From assembly GCA_002162685.1 (NCBI GenBank), contig MAAQ01000020.1:1-64000 (forward strand): DNA of 64,000 bases, read 5' to 3'. The translations under genes and the position numbers were made by a program. The notes under the pieces were generated by a model, which was given only the letters and a program-made list of their open reading frames with translations, had not been told where the DNA came from and made no database searches. The stretch is from Flavobacteriales bacterium 33_180_T64. Its GTDB lineage: Bacteria; Bacteroidota; Bacteroidia; Flavobacteriales; Flavobacteriaceae. The first letter of the stretch is position 1. The number at the start of each line of letters is the position of its first letter. Shown here piece by piece: positions 43,695 through 52,814 of this stretch.

Positions 43695-44855
43695 TTAGTT
43701 GATGTTTTGTCCTAACATTTTATAAGCTTCTTCTATATATAAACCAATATCATCAGTAAAGGTTTTTGTGCCAATATCGGGAGATTTTTGATGTCCTAAT
43801 CTTACAATAATAATGTTGTCATTAGGTTCGACAAAAACATATTGTCCTAAATGGCCACGCATCATAAAGAAGTGCTTGTCTCCCATTTGACGCAACCACC
43901 ATCCGTAACCATATTCTGGGCTTTCAGGAAAACGAGGTGTTACAGATTTAGCGACAAAAGCTGAGTCAAGAATTTGTTTTCCATTCCATTTTCCATAATC
44001 TTTATAGAGTTTCCCAAAACGAGCGAAATCCTTGGCATTACTTGCAATACAGCAATAAGCTTTTACTAAATCATGAGCTTCACTATCTACTTGCCATAGC
44101 GTAGAATTTTCAGAACCTAGAGGTTTCCAGAAACTCTCTTCAAAATAATCATATAGTTTTTTACCTGTTGCTTTTTCAATAACCATAGCTAACATTTGAG
44201 TGTCACCACTTGCGTATTTATAACCTTGACCTGGTTCATCTACAACTTTTAAACCGTTCATTACTTTTGCTAAATCGTCATCAAAATAAGCTCGTGTCGT
44301 AATTGATAATGGCGAATAATAGGCTTCATCCCAATTAGTACCTGATGACATAGATGATAAATCTCCAACAGTCATTTTAGCGGCTTTGTCATCACAAAAT
44401 GTAGGAAGAAAATCACAAACAGGTTGATCTAAACTTTTAATGTGACCTTCCATGATTGCTTTTCCCATTAATCCAGATACATAACTTTTAGCCATAGAAA
44501 AGGAGTTTGATTTTGAATCTTCATCAAAACCATCATAGTATTTCTCGAACCAAATACTATCATTTTTTATGATAACATAAGCTATTGTTCCCCAATCTTG
44601 ATTTACTTTTTCAAGTTTTGGAGTGGTTGTAACAGAATTGTAATCTTTGTGATTAGTCCAAGATTGCCCAGTCCCTTTTTCTATAGTTTGATTGTCAAAT
44701 TCTTTATAATCTTCTAGATAAGCTGTTGTATATCCTTTCAAGTAAATGGTTCGTACAGCTTTAAGAAGGTAATCGGTGTCTGTGATGTATAATACTACGA
44801 TTATTAATGCAAAAAATACAACTAAGAATTTAAAGGATTTTTTTAGGAGTTTCAT
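43695..44855 (-). CDS. Serine hydrolase of the class C beta-lactamase family
   Basis: The 386-residue protein has an N-terminal membrane or signal helix (about 7-26). The SxxK motif is SMAK (Ser120-Lys123), a Tyr motif appears in GYKYASGD, and a C-terminal region is HQK-like. This fits beta-lactamase-related hydrolases and esterases of the periplasm rather than a proven resistance enzyme. It is 11 bases from the DUF4442 gene. Confidence 0.88.
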   Translation of the reverse strand: MKLLKKSFKFLVVFFALIIVVLYITDTDYLLKAVRTIYLKGYTTAYLEDYKEFDNQTIEKGTGQSWTNHKDYNSVTTTPKLEKVNQDWGTIAYVIIKNDSIWFEKYYDGFDEDSKSNSFSMAKSYVSGLMGKAIMEGHIKSLDQPVCDFLPTFCDDKAAKMTVGDLSSMSSGTNWDEAYYSPLSITTRAYFDDDLAKVMNGLKVVDEPGQGYKYASGDTQMLAMVIEKATGKKLYDYFEESFWKPLGSENSTLWQVDSEAHDLVKAYCCIASNAKDFARFGKLYKDYGKWNGKQILDSAFVAKSVTPRFPESPEYGYGWWLRQMGDKHFFMMRGHLGQYVFVEPNDNIIIVRLGHQKSPDIGTKTFTDDIGLYIEEAYKMLGQNIN

Positions 44856-44866
44856 TGGGTAATACG

Positions 44867-45388
44867 TTATTTGTTAGCTTGTCGTTGTTTTAATTTTTCT
44901 TTATAAAAACGTTTATCTGCGATGTATAATGTTTTCTTAAAAATAGCAATTATATTTTGTTTTTCATCTACAAGCTGCATCGTTTTAATAATATCAATTT
45001 CTTTTTTATCAATAATATTTTGCTTTATAGTTGCAATTTCTTCTGCAGAAAAAACAAACTCACCATAGATTTTACTTTTAGCGGGTTTTTTATAATAAGC
45101 TTCAACCGATTTATCCCAAACCACATAGTCTTTTCCAAGGATTTGCATAAGCTGGATCATATAAATAGGATCGGTTGCAGATAACATGCTGCCACCAAAA
45201 ATTGAACCCACAAAATTTCGGTTTTTCCAATTAGGTTTCATTGTAATGACGACCTTATGTAAATCTTCACTGACCTCAATAAGTCTTGCTGTAGTTCGCC
45301 TGTACATTGGCGACCAATTAAACCCATATTTATAAATAGTTGAGGGCTTAAAAAAACGATTTAAGAATTCGGTAACGACTTTATACAT
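44867..45388 (-). CDS. DUF4442 hotdog-fold protein (putative thioesterase)
   Basis: The 173-residue protein matches the DUF4442 pattern: a start with FLNRFFKPSTIYKYGFNWSPMYRRTTARLIEVS, then MKPNWKNRNFVGSIFGGSMLSATDPIYMIQLM. These are predicted hotdog-fold thioesterases; substrate unknown. It overlaps ogt by one base. Confidence 0.82.
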   Translation of the reverse strand: MYKVVTEFLNRFFKPSTIYKYGFNWSPMYRRTTARLIEVSEDLHKVVITMKPNWKNRNFVGSIFGGSMLSATDPIYMIQLMQILGKDYVVWDKSVEAYYKKPAKSKIYGEFVFSAEEIATIKQNIIDKKEIDIIKTMQLVDEKQNIIAIFKKTLYIADKRFYKEKLKQRQANK

Positions 45389-45861
45389 TAAAATAAAGAT
45401 TGTTGTTTATAAGGGCTTTCATGTTCTAATAGCCATTGCTTTCTATAAAGTCCACCAGCATATCCTGTTAAACTCCCATCGCTTCCAATAACACGATGGC
45501 AAGGCACAATTATCCATAAAGGGTTTTTCCCATTTGCATTTGCTACAGCTCTAATAGCCTTAACATCTCCTAATCGTTTTGATAATTGTAGGTAAGAAAT
45601 TGCTTTTCCATAAGGGATTTCCTCAAGCAGTTTCCATATCGTTTTTTGAAATTCGGTACCGTGAGGGTTTATTTTTAAATCAAATTGTGTGCGAGATCCT
45701 TCAAAATATTCTCGAAGTTGTATGACACAGTCTTCAAGTTCAGTAGGAATGACATCAGTTTCTTTTTCTTCAGAATTTAATACAGTAACTTGAGTAATAC
45801 CATTTTCATTACCAATAATTTTAGTAAAACCTAAAGGCGATTTGATAATACAAGTTTCCAT
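45388..45861 (-). CDS. ogt: Methylated-DNA-protein cysteine methyltransferase
   Basis: This suicide repair protein removes O6-alkyl groups from guanine. The 157-residue protein has the acceptor motif PCHRV (Cys121), with KAIRAVANANGKNPLWIIVP before it and GYAGGLYRKQWLL after it. It has the short Ogt form without an Ada regulatory domain. It overlaps its neighbours by one base on both sides. Confidence 0.96.
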   Translation of the reverse strand: METCIIKSPLGFTKIIGNENGITQVTVLNSEEKETDVIPTELEDCVIQLREYFEGSRTQFDLKINPHGTEFQKTIWKLLEEIPYGKAISYLQLSKRLGDVKAIRAVANANGKNPLWIIVPCHRVIGSDGSLTGYAGGLYRKQWLLEHESPYKQQSLF

Positions 45862-46991
45862 TAGTCTTTGTTTTCTTTAGGGGATTTTTTATCTAAAATA
45901 CCTAATTTTTTTGCTCTAGCTTCCCAGTTTTTTCTAGCCATTTGTTGTAAGTCTGAAACATTGTCACTTTCATCCATAATTTCTAAGCCAAGCAACGTTT
46001 CTATCACATCTTCCATGGTTACAATACCACTTACAGTTCCATATTCATCAACAACTAAAGCCATATGATTTCTTGTTTCTATCAGTTGTTCAAATAGTTT
46101 TGGAATCGCTATATCGCGGTTAATAATGATAATATTTCGCTTAATCTCTGATAGTTTTTTATGGCCATTACCTAATGCCATTTCTTTAAAAACATCATCT
46201 TTTAAAACCAAGCCTTTAATATTATCTTCAGTATCTACATAGACAGGAACTCTTGAGAAACGTAGATTGAGGTTTTTATTAAAAAAGTCTTCAACTGTAG
46301 TTGTTTCATTTTCGATTTTCATGACGGTTCTTGGTGTCATGATATTTTTTGCCATAACATCTTTAAAAGTTAAGAGATTTTTAATCACTTTACTTTCAGA
46401 TTCTAAAAAGACACCTTCTTCATGAGCCATATCTGTCATCACATGAAAATCTTCACGACTTAATACACTTCCATGATGTCCTTGACCTCCAATTAATTTA
46501 GTAGTGAGTTGTAGTAGCCATAAAATACCCGTGTATTTAAGAGGAGCAATTAATATATTTAAAGCTTTTGTGGTAAAGTTTGCGAGTTGTTTCCAATAAG
46601 TTGCTCCAATCGTTTTTGGGATAATTTCTGAAGCGACAAGGATTAAAAGAGTCATGATAGAAGAAACGACACCTACCATTAATTCTTCGGTAAATCCAAA
46701 ACCAAAAACTGTTTTAGTTTGTGAGCCATATAATTCGACGTAAGCTACCTTGGCTTGTACACCAACTAAAATAGCACCAACTGTATGTGCAATAGTATTT
46801 AATGTTAATATTGCAATTAAGGGACGATCTACATCCTTTTTTAAAGCTTCAAGTGCGTTTGCATAGGCTTTACCTTCTTTTTTTTTAACATTAATAAAGG
46901 TTGGTGAGACGCTTAGTAATACTGCTTCCAGGATAGAACATAAAAAAGAAAAGAAAATAGAAACGAATGCGAATAATAAAAGTAAAGCCAT
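45861..46991 (-). CDS. CNNM/DUF21 and CBS-domain membrane protein (CorC/hemolysin family)
   Basis: The 376-residue protein has a DUF21 transmembrane domain (about 1-170, three to four helices) and a CBS pair (about 205-335: MAKNIMTPRTVMKIE, FSRVPVYVDTEDNIKGLV, and MALVVDEYGTVSGIVTMEDVIE). Such proteins are linked to magnesium or cobalt efflux and resistance; the hemolysin label is historical. The C-terminal CorC transport-associated domain is absent or very short. Confidence 0.9.
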   Translation of the reverse strand: MALLLLFAFVSIFFSFLCSILEAVLLSVSPTFINVKKKEGKAYANALEALKKDVDRPLIAILTLNTIAHTVGAILVGVQAKVAYVELYGSQTKTVFGFGFTEELMVGVVSSIMTLLILVASEIIPKTIGATYWKQLANFTTKALNILIAPLKYTGILWLLQLTTKLIGGQGHHGSVLSREDFHVMTDMAHEEGVFLESESKVIKNLLTFKDVMAKNIMTPRTVMKIENETTTVEDFFNKNLNLRFSRVPVYVDTEDNIKGLVLKDDVFKEMALGNGHKKLSEIKRNIIIINRDIAIPKLFEQLIETRNHMALVVDEYGTVSGIVTMEDVIETLLGLEIMDESDNVSDLQQMARKNWEARAKKLGILDKKSPKENKD

Positions 46992-47017
46992 TAAAAATAG
47001 TTTGTTAGAGTGCTAAT

Positions 47018-48007
47018 TTACGAAATCAATTTCACAACATCTTTAGCAAAGTAACTTGCAATCACATCTGCTCCAGCACGCTTAATCGCTATAATTTGTT
47101 CTAGCATGACTGCGTCGTGATCTAGCCAGCCTTTTTCGGCAGCAGCTTTAAGCATTGCATATTCTCCTGAAACTTGATAAACAGCTACTGGAACATCGAC
47201 TTCATTTTTGATTTCACGAACAATATCTAGATAACATAATCCTGGTTTTACCATAACGATATCTGCACCTTCATCAATATCCATTTCGGTTTCTTTAATC
47301 GCTTCAAAGCGATTAGCAAAATCCATTTGGTAGGTTTTTTTATCCTTCGGAATATTTTGAATATCTGCAGGAGCAGAGTCTAAGGCATCGCGAAAAGGGC
47401 CATAAAAAGCAGAAGCATATTTTGCTGAGTAACTCATAATACCTGTATCTGTAAATCCATCATCTTCTAAAGCCTCACGAATAGATAAAATGCGACCATC
47501 CATCATATCGCTTGGCGCAACAAAATCTGCTCCAGCCTGAGCATGAGAGAGGCTCATTTCAGCTAAAACATCAACGGTGTCATCGTTGATAATTTTTCCA
47601 TTTTCTATAATACCATCGTGACCATAGGATGAGTATGGATCGAGCGCAACGTCAGTCATAACTAACATGCTTGGACATACATTTTTAACTGTTTTAATAG
47701 CACGTTGCATTAATCCGTTTGGATTTAAAGCTTCTGTTCCCTTATTATCTTTAAGGTTGTCAGGTACTTTAACAAAAAGTAATACAGATTTCAAACCTAG
47801 TTTCCAGAGTTCTTTGACTTCGTTTTCTAGTAAATCTAAACTAAAACGATAGTAGTTTGGCATGGATGCAATTTCTTGTTTTATACCTTTTCCTTCAACC
47901 ACAAATAAGGGCACAAGAAAATCGTTTGGTGATATGATGGTTTCTCTAACTAAAGAACGAATGGCTTCATTAGTTCTTAATCGTCTATTTCTTCTTAATG
48001 GATACAT
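47018..48007 (-). CDS. hemB: Delta-aminolevulinic acid dehydratase (porphobilinogen synthase)
   Basis: HemB condenses two aminolevulinate molecules to porphobilinogen. The 329-residue protein has the Schiff-base lysines Lys196 (YSAKYASAFYGPFRDA) and Lys254 (VMVKPGLCYLD). The active-site metal region reads ALDPYSSYGHDG (121-132) instead of the three-Cys zinc site, so it is the magnesium/potassium type. It is in the hem operon, 31 bases from the upstream membrane-protein gene. Confidence 0.97.
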   Translation of the reverse strand: MYPLRRNRRLRTNEAIRSLVRETIISPNDFLVPLFVVEGKGIKQEIASMPNYYRFSLDLLENEVKELWKLGLKSVLLFVKVPDNLKDNKGTEALNPNGLMQRAIKTVKNVCPSMLVMTDVALDPYSSYGHDGIIENGKIINDDTVDVLAEMSLSHAQAGADFVAPSDMMDGRILSIREALEDDGFTDTGIMSYSAKYASAFYGPFRDALDSAPADIQNIPKDKKTYQMDFANRFEAIKETEMDIDEGADIVMVKPGLCYLDIVREIKNEVDVPVAVYQVSGEYAMLKAAAEKGWLDHDAVMLEQIIAIKRAGADVIASYFAKDVVKLIS

Positions 48008-48038
48008 AGCTTTATTTTTATGAAACTTGACAAGCTTT

Positions 48039-48815
48039 TTACGAGTCTAAGTTTCGTATAAATTTTTCGACATTGATATGAACATCGTCTTCACCTTGTT
48101 GATCAAATGGATTTTCTAAATGCGATTGTATATTATCTAAAGCGACTAGAATAACGCTAAACATAATTGGTACAGCAAACTGTAAGCCGTAGCTATAGTT
48201 TGTTACACTTTCGGCAAAATGTGGTCCATAAATAATAGGTAAAACCACAATAAAAATATCACTGTAAGTTCGTAACGTACGAGGTGTTCTATATTGATAA
48301 ATATGTTTGATACGTTCAAAAGAAATCATCATTTTACTTAAAAACTGATTAGATCTTGAAGCTTCTCCCGAAGGCAAACCATGTGAGCGCATGCTTTTTA
48401 TAAAGACAGAGAGCTTTTCAAAACTATTATAAACGTCTTTTTCTCCATGCTCTAATTCACTTACAGGATGGGTGAAAATGTCTTTACACGAGTTGAGTAA
48501 ACTGGCGAGGTGTTCTTTAAGTTCTATTTGTAATTCTTTTGGCGGATTTTCTAACCAGTGTGATACTGCAAAATATAATGCACGACCATGTGCTTTTATA
48601 GAACCATATTCATCTAGAGCCACTTCTCGACGCTTATAAGCACCGCCAATAGAGAATACAATTGGAAACACAATAGCAGTACCTATTAGTGTTAAAGGGA
48701 AATCGGCTTTAATTTTAAAGTGTAAACAGAAAGCCGTAGAAGCAACTGCTAAGCCTGTTATAATAAGTGTTTTTAAGTTTATAATTAAACCAACACGTTT
48801 AATAAGTTTCCACAT
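48039..48815 (-). CDS. Membrane protein, possibly bestrophin-like
   Basis: The 258-residue protein has two N-terminal helices (about 16-32 and 38-56), then the charged segment AYKRREVALDEYGSIKAHGRALYFAV. Two more helices lie near residues 180-225. The layout of paired membrane helices and an R-x-VALDEYGSIK-like motif recalls bestrophin-family anion channels, but the match is partial. It lies in the hem operon between ychJ-like and hemB genes. Function remains unproven. Confidence 0.65.
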   Translation of the reverse strand: MWKLIKRVGLIINLKTLIITGLAVASTAFCLHFKIKADFPLTLIGTAIVFPIVFSIGGAYKRREVALDEYGSIKAHGRALYFAVSHWLENPPKELQIELKEHLASLLNSCKDIFTHPVSELEHGEKDVYNSFEKLSVFIKSMRSHGLPSGEASRSNQFLSKMMISFERIKHIYQYRTPRTLRTYSDIFIVVLPIIYGPHFAESVTNYSYGLQFAVPIMFSVILVALDNIQSHLENPFDQQGEDDVHINVEKFIRNLDS

Positions 48816-48824
48816 AGTTATATT

Positions 48825-49211
48825 TTAGTTACTCAACCCTAAATATTTCCATTGTCTATCTTCTTTTATAAAAGCAGATTTTTCATGAATAACATCTATT
48901 TTTTTATTCTCGTAAAAATAGGCATTAAAAGTGACTGTTCCTTCGTTGTCATCTTCTAGACCTCTAGTTGTTTCAAGTACTTCAAGTTTTATCCATTGTA
49001 CTGATTTTGCCCACTTAACAATAGCTTTTTTTTCTTTTAATGGTCGTGAAGAAAAATGATGAGTATGCATTAGATAATCTCCGTTTGCCAATACAAAAGC
49101 GCTATATCTAGAGCGCATTAATTGTTCTGCAGTTTTAGTTTTTCCTTTGTTTAAATGAAAAAGTTCACAGCATTCTTTATAAGCTTTTGTATTTCCACAG
49201 TAACAATTCAT
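48825..49211 (-). CDS. YchJ-family SEC-C motif protein
   Basis: The 128-residue protein has an N-terminal zinc-binding SEC-C-like segment (CYCGNTKAYKECCELFHLNKG). The YchJ domain follows (about 35-125) with AEQLMRSRYSAFVLANGDYLMHTHH. YchJ-type proteins are small NTF2-like proteins of unknown role. It starts 1 base after hemF ends. Confidence 0.88.
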   Translation of the reverse strand: MNCYCGNTKAYKECCELFHLNKGKTKTAEQLMRSRYSAFVLANGDYLMHTHHFSSRPLKEKKAIVKWAKSVQWIKLEVLETTRGLEDDNEGTVTFNAYFYENKKIDVIHEKSAFIKEDRQWKYLGLSN

Positions 49212-49212
49212 T

Positions 49213-50115
49213 TTAAACCCAATCTATAGGGTTTTTCAATACGTTTATTAATTTTTCTTCATCACTTTCGGCTTCTGGATGATGATCATAAACCCATTGC
49301 ACATGAGGAGGTAAACTCATTAGGATGCTTTCAATTCTTCCGTTTGTTTTTAGTCCGAAAAGCGTCCCTTTATCATGAACTAAATTAAATTCTACATAGC
49401 GACCACGACGTATTTCTTGCCAGTTACGTTGTGCTTCAGTGTATATTAATTCTTTTCGTTTTTCAACTATTGGAATATAAGCCTCTAAAAAACTATCACC
49501 AACTTCGGTAACAAAATTATACCAATTTTGCATGCTCATGGTTTCGGAAACTTTGCAATAATCAAAGAATAAACCTCCAATACCACGACTTTCATTACGG
49601 TGTGTATTATAGAAATACTCATCACAACGCGCTTTATATTTTTTATAGAAACCATTATTATGACGATCGCAAGCGGTTTTACAGGTTTGATGAAAATGTT
49701 TAGCATCGTCTTCAAACAAATAATATGGCGTTAAATCTTGTCCGCCACCAAACCATTGGTCAACAATATTTCCTTCTTTGTCATACATTTCAAAATAACG
49801 CCAATTTGCATGAACAGTTGGAACCATTGGGTTTTTAGGGTGTAGAACTAAGCTTAACCCACAAGCAAAAAAATCAGCATCTTCAACACCAAAGTATTGT
49901 TGCATACTGTCGGGTAATTTCCCGTGAACACCAGAAATATTAACCCCTCCTTTTTCAAAAACAGCACCGTTTTCAATCACACGAGTTCTTCCACCACCAC
50001 CTTCAGGGCGTTTCCAAAGGTCTTCTTGAAATTTAGCTTTACCATCAATAGCTTCTAATTTAGAAGTGATAGTATCTTGTAGTTGATGGATGTAATCGAA
50101 AAATGTATCTTTCAT
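49213..50115 (-). CDS. hemF: Oxygen-dependent coproporphyrinogen III oxidase
   Basis: HemF oxidatively decarboxylates coproporphyrinogen III to protoporphyrinogen IX. The 300-residue protein has the family hallmarks GGGGRTRVIENG (about 38-49), WFGGGQDLTPYYLFEDDAKHFH (about 122-143), RGIGGLFFDY and the C-terminal RRGRYVEFNLVHDKGTLFGLKTNGR. Presence of HemF shows that haem synthesis here relies on oxygen. Confidence 0.98.
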   Translation of the reverse strand: MKDTFFDYIHQLQDTITSKLEAIDGKAKFQEDLWKRPEGGGGRTRVIENGAVFEKGGVNISGVHGKLPDSMQQYFGVEDADFFACGLSLVLHPKNPMVPTVHANWRYFEMYDKEGNIVDQWFGGGQDLTPYYLFEDDAKHFHQTCKTACDRHNNGFYKKYKARCDEYFYNTHRNESRGIGGLFFDYCKVSETMSMQNWYNFVTEVGDSFLEAYIPIVEKRKELIYTEAQRNWQEIRRGRYVEFNLVHDKGTLFGLKTNGRIESILMSLPPHVQWVYDHHPEAESDEEKLINVLKNPIDWV

Positions 50116-50117
50116 TT

Positions 50118-50465
50118 TTATACCATTGTTTTATTACAATATGTTGCCTTTTCAAAATCTCTAATATTAATGGCTATAAATTGTATTGAAGGGAATGTTT
50201 TTTTAAGCGCACTAACAATGTTATGCGAAAGTTTTGACTTTTGCTGGGTCGTTCTTCCTTCCATTATATTGCCGAAGACATGAATGAAATCTTCTTTTTT
50301 TCCTCCAACACTATAGTGTTCTTTAAAAGGGTTTAATCTCACTTTAATATCGTTTTCATCAAATAAGTCTGAATTTACTGCAGCGCTATGTACTAATAAA
50401 AGGGTGTTTTCTGGAGTGTTTAATTTTAAAACGGTTTCAGAACAATCTATAACAAAATGTGGCAT
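50118..50465 (-). CDS. 5-carboxymethyl-2-hydroxymuconate isomerase-like protein
   Basis: The 115-residue protein begins MPHFVIDCSE, with the catalytic N-terminal Pro (after Met removal) of the tautomerase superfamily, and has CHMI length. The C-terminal segment with HNIVSALKKTFPSIQFIAINIRDF also fits. In homoprotocatechuate degradation CHMI isomerises a muconate, but no such pathway lies nearby. Its role within the hem operon is unknown. Confidence 0.8.
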   Translation of the reverse strand: MPHFVIDCSETVLKLNTPENTLLLVHSAAVNSDLFDENDIKVRLNPFKEHYSVGGKKEDFIHVFGNIMEGRTTQQKSKLSHNIVSALKKTFPSIQFIAINIRDFEKATYCNKTMV

Positions 50466-50471
50466 AATTTT

Positions 50472-51005
50472 TTATTTATATAATTCATATAACTCCATAT
50501 CTAAAGGAGATTTACCACTTGGAGTAAATTCGTTTTCTAAGGTTTTCTGCCATTTAAATTTAGTGTTTAAAGCAACTTTTACACTTGGTATATTATCCTT
50601 ATGTACTATAATTTGTAAGGTCTCTAATCCTAAAGTATTAAAAGCATATAATGATAAAGCTTCTATGGATTTTGATATTAATTTTTGGCCTTTAAATGTA
50701 TAACCAATGCAATAGGCAAACTCACCTTGTTTTTTATTCCAATCTAATTCTTTGATGTAAACGAGTCCTACAAGTTCCCGTGTTTCAGAATGTTTTAAAG
50801 TGAATAAGAATTCTTCTTTTTTTTGAAACTGCTTTGTTTTGTTTTCAACAAAAAACTGAGATAGCGTAGGATTTAAATTTTGTTCTAAGGTTTTTGGAAA
50901 ATAGCGTTTGAAACGATCTGCATTAGTAATCATTAAATCACAAAGCTTCCAAGCATCGCGCTCGTGAATTGGATGTATTTCGAAACCATCAAATTGAGTA
51001 ATCAT
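50472..51005 (-). CDS. GNAT-family N-acetyltransferase (RimJ/RimL-like)
   Basis: The 177-residue protein has the GNAT layout: FTLKHSETRELVGLVYIKEL, then EFAYCIGYTFKGQKLISKSIEALSLYAFNTLGLETLQIIVHKDNIPSVKVALN. This matches protein- or antibiotic-acetylating RimL types. The acetyl-CoA loop reads FKGQKLISKS, somewhat degenerate from the R/Q-x-x-G-x-G/A pattern. Substrate unknown. It overlaps the EI24-type gene by one base. Confidence 0.85.
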   Translation of the reverse strand: MITQFDGFEIHPIHERDAWKLCDLMITNADRFKRYFPKTLEQNLNPTLSQFFVENKTKQFQKKEEFLFTLKHSETRELVGLVYIKELDWNKKQGEFAYCIGYTFKGQKLISKSIEALSLYAFNTLGLETLQIIVHKDNIPSVKVALNTKFKWQKTLENEFTPSGKSPLDMELYELYK

Positions 51006-51772
51006 TACACTAAGGTTTTTTGCTCTCCAAGTAAATTGTCTTCTTTTAGGAGCTTTACTGTTTTTAATGAAGCAGCAGTGACACTCATTGGTAAAATGAG
51101 AATTACACCTAAAATAGGAATCAGCAGAAATATCATAAAAACAATACCATTTCCTATAGCGACACCACGATGTTTTCTAACAAATTGAATACTCTCCTTA
51201 TACTTAAAATGACGTTCTAAAGTGTAATCCATATTTCCAAAACCAGCATAGTAGCTTTGTACTAAAAAGAGGAGAGCCGTTGAAAAAATATTAACAATAG
51301 GAATGAATTTTAATAGTAAAAGAGGAATGGTAATTAAGAGCTCTTTTCCTAAGTTTCTCATGTTAATTCTAATACCTCTCCACAGTTGTTCTTTAAAGGA
51401 GGTTTTTCTATGATGATGTTTTTCGATACCTGTTAAATGCACTTCTATTTTTTCAGAAACAGGACTCATAAATGGTGCAGATAATGCCATTATGATGTGC
51501 TTGTAAAGAATTAGACCGATGACTAAAATAAAGATAGCACCAATGACTGTAGAAATTGATGTAAAAGTCTCTTTACCAAAATCCCAAGGCCAAATATTGG
51601 CAATAAAATTACCAATATTATCTGATAAACCATAGGCAGACAATCCAATAATAGCCGCAGTAATAACACTAATAACAATTGGGATGAAAAAGAATTTCCA
51701 AAGTTTAAGCTTTGATATTAATGCTAAAGAACCTGTATATGCTTTTATACCTTCTAATATCGTCTTTATCAT
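51005..51772 (-). CDS. EI24/CysZ-like membrane protein
   Basis: The 255-residue protein has about four membrane segments. The EI24-type opening is GIKAYTGSLALISKLKLWKFFFIPI, with later YYAGFGNMDYTLERHFKYKESIQFVRKHRG. Distant relatives (CysZ) import sulphate. It is conserved in hem clusters by position here, but a link to haem is only contextual. It lies 15 bases after hemE. Confidence 0.85.
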   Translation of the reverse strand: MIKTILEGIKAYTGSLALISKLKLWKFFFIPIVISVITAAIIGLSAYGLSDNIGNFIANIWPWDFGKETFTSISTVIGAIFILVIGLILYKHIIMALSAPFMSPVSEKIEVHLTGIEKHHHRKTSFKEQLWRGIRINMRNLGKELLITIPLLLLKFIPIVNIFSTALLFLVQSYYAGFGNMDYTLERHFKYKESIQFVRKHRGVAIGNGIVFMIFLLIPILGVILILPMSVTAASLKTVKLLKEDNLLGEQKTLV

Positions 51773-51787
51773 TTTTATAAACTTAAT

Positions 51788-52813
51788 TTACGCTTTGTAC
51801 TCTTTTACAGCATCAATAAATGCTTTGGCATTGTCTAATGGAATATTAGGTAAAATACCATGGCCTAAATTTACAATATATTTATCCTTTCCAAATTCAT
51901 TAATCATTTGGTGAACCATTTTCTTTATTTCAGAAGGAGGAGAAAATAATCGAGTAGGATCAAAATTACCTTGTAAGGTGATGTTTCCACCAGTTAAATA
52001 ACGTGCATTTCTTGCCGAACATGTCCAGTCAATGCCTAAAGCTGAAGCTCCAGATTTAGCCATTTCATCTAAAGCGAACCAGCATCCTTTTCCAAAAGCA
52101 ATAACAGGAGCGTCATCTTTTAAAGCATCTATAATTTGTTGAATATATTGCCAAGAGAATTCTCGATAATCTACAGGAGAGAGCATGCCTCCCCAAGAAT
52201 CAAATACTTGAACAGCATTACAACCTGCTTTTACTTTTTCTTTTAAATAGGCAATTGTTGTATCAGTAATTTTCTGTAATAATTGATGTGCAGCAATTGG
52301 GTTTGTAAAACAAAACTCTTTAGCTTTATCAAAGTTTTTGCTGCCTTGACCTTGAACACAGTAACATAAAATCGTCCATGGAGAACCCGCAAAACCAATT
52401 AATGGAATCTCATCGTTTAGCTTTTCTTTTGTTGCTTTTATAGCTTCGTAGACATAATTGAGAGCCTCCTTAACGTCAGGAACAATCACATTGTCAACAT
52501 CTTTTTGAGTACGAATAGGATTTGGTAGGTAAGGCCCAAAATTAGGCTTCATTTGTACTTCAATATTCATTGCTTGAGGAATCACTAAAATGTCACTAAA
52601 TAATATAGCAGCATCCATGCCATAACGACGTATTGGTTGTACTGTAATTTCACTTGCTAATTCTGGTGTTTGGCAACGTGTAAAGAAATCATATTTAGCT
52701 TTGATTTCCATAAACTCAGGAAGGTAACGACCTGCTTGGCGCATCATCCATACAGGTGGACGCTCTACTGTTTCTCCTTTTAATGCTCTTAAAAATAAAT
52801 CGTTTTTTATCAT
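51788..52813 (-). CDS. hemE: Uroporphyrinogen decarboxylase
   Basis: HemE removes four acetate carboxyls from uroporphyrinogen III to give coproporphyrinogen III. The 341-residue protein has the N-terminal signature [16 protein letters not shown] (19-34, RQAGR at 25-29), [11 protein letters not shown], the central [20 protein letters not shown], and the C-terminal [14 protein letters not shown]. It lies 1 base after the hemC-hemD fusion gene. Confidence 0.98.
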   Translation of the reverse strand: MIKNDLFLRALKGETVERPPVWMMRQAGRYLPEFMEIKAKYDFFTRCQTPELASEITVQPIRRYGMDAAILFSDILVIPQAMNIEVQMKPNFGPYLPNPIRTQKDVDNVIVPDVKEALNYVYEAIKATKEKLNDEIPLIGFAGSPWTILCYCVQGQGSKNFDKAKEFCFTNPIAAHQLLQKITDTTIAYLKEKVKAGCNAVQVFDSWGGMLSPVDYREFSWQYIQQIIDALKDDAPVIAFGKGCWFALDEMAKSGASALGIDWTCSARNARYLTGGNITLQGNFDPTRLFSPPSEIKKMVHQMINEFGKDKYIVNLGHGILPNIPLDNAKAFIDAVKEYKA

Positions 52814-52814
52814 T

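Noticed and set aside
43880-43900. Another GACGCAACC block matching the ECF -35 element
   Set aside because: It lies inside the serine hydrolase gene and has no GCATCTAC block 14 bases downstream.
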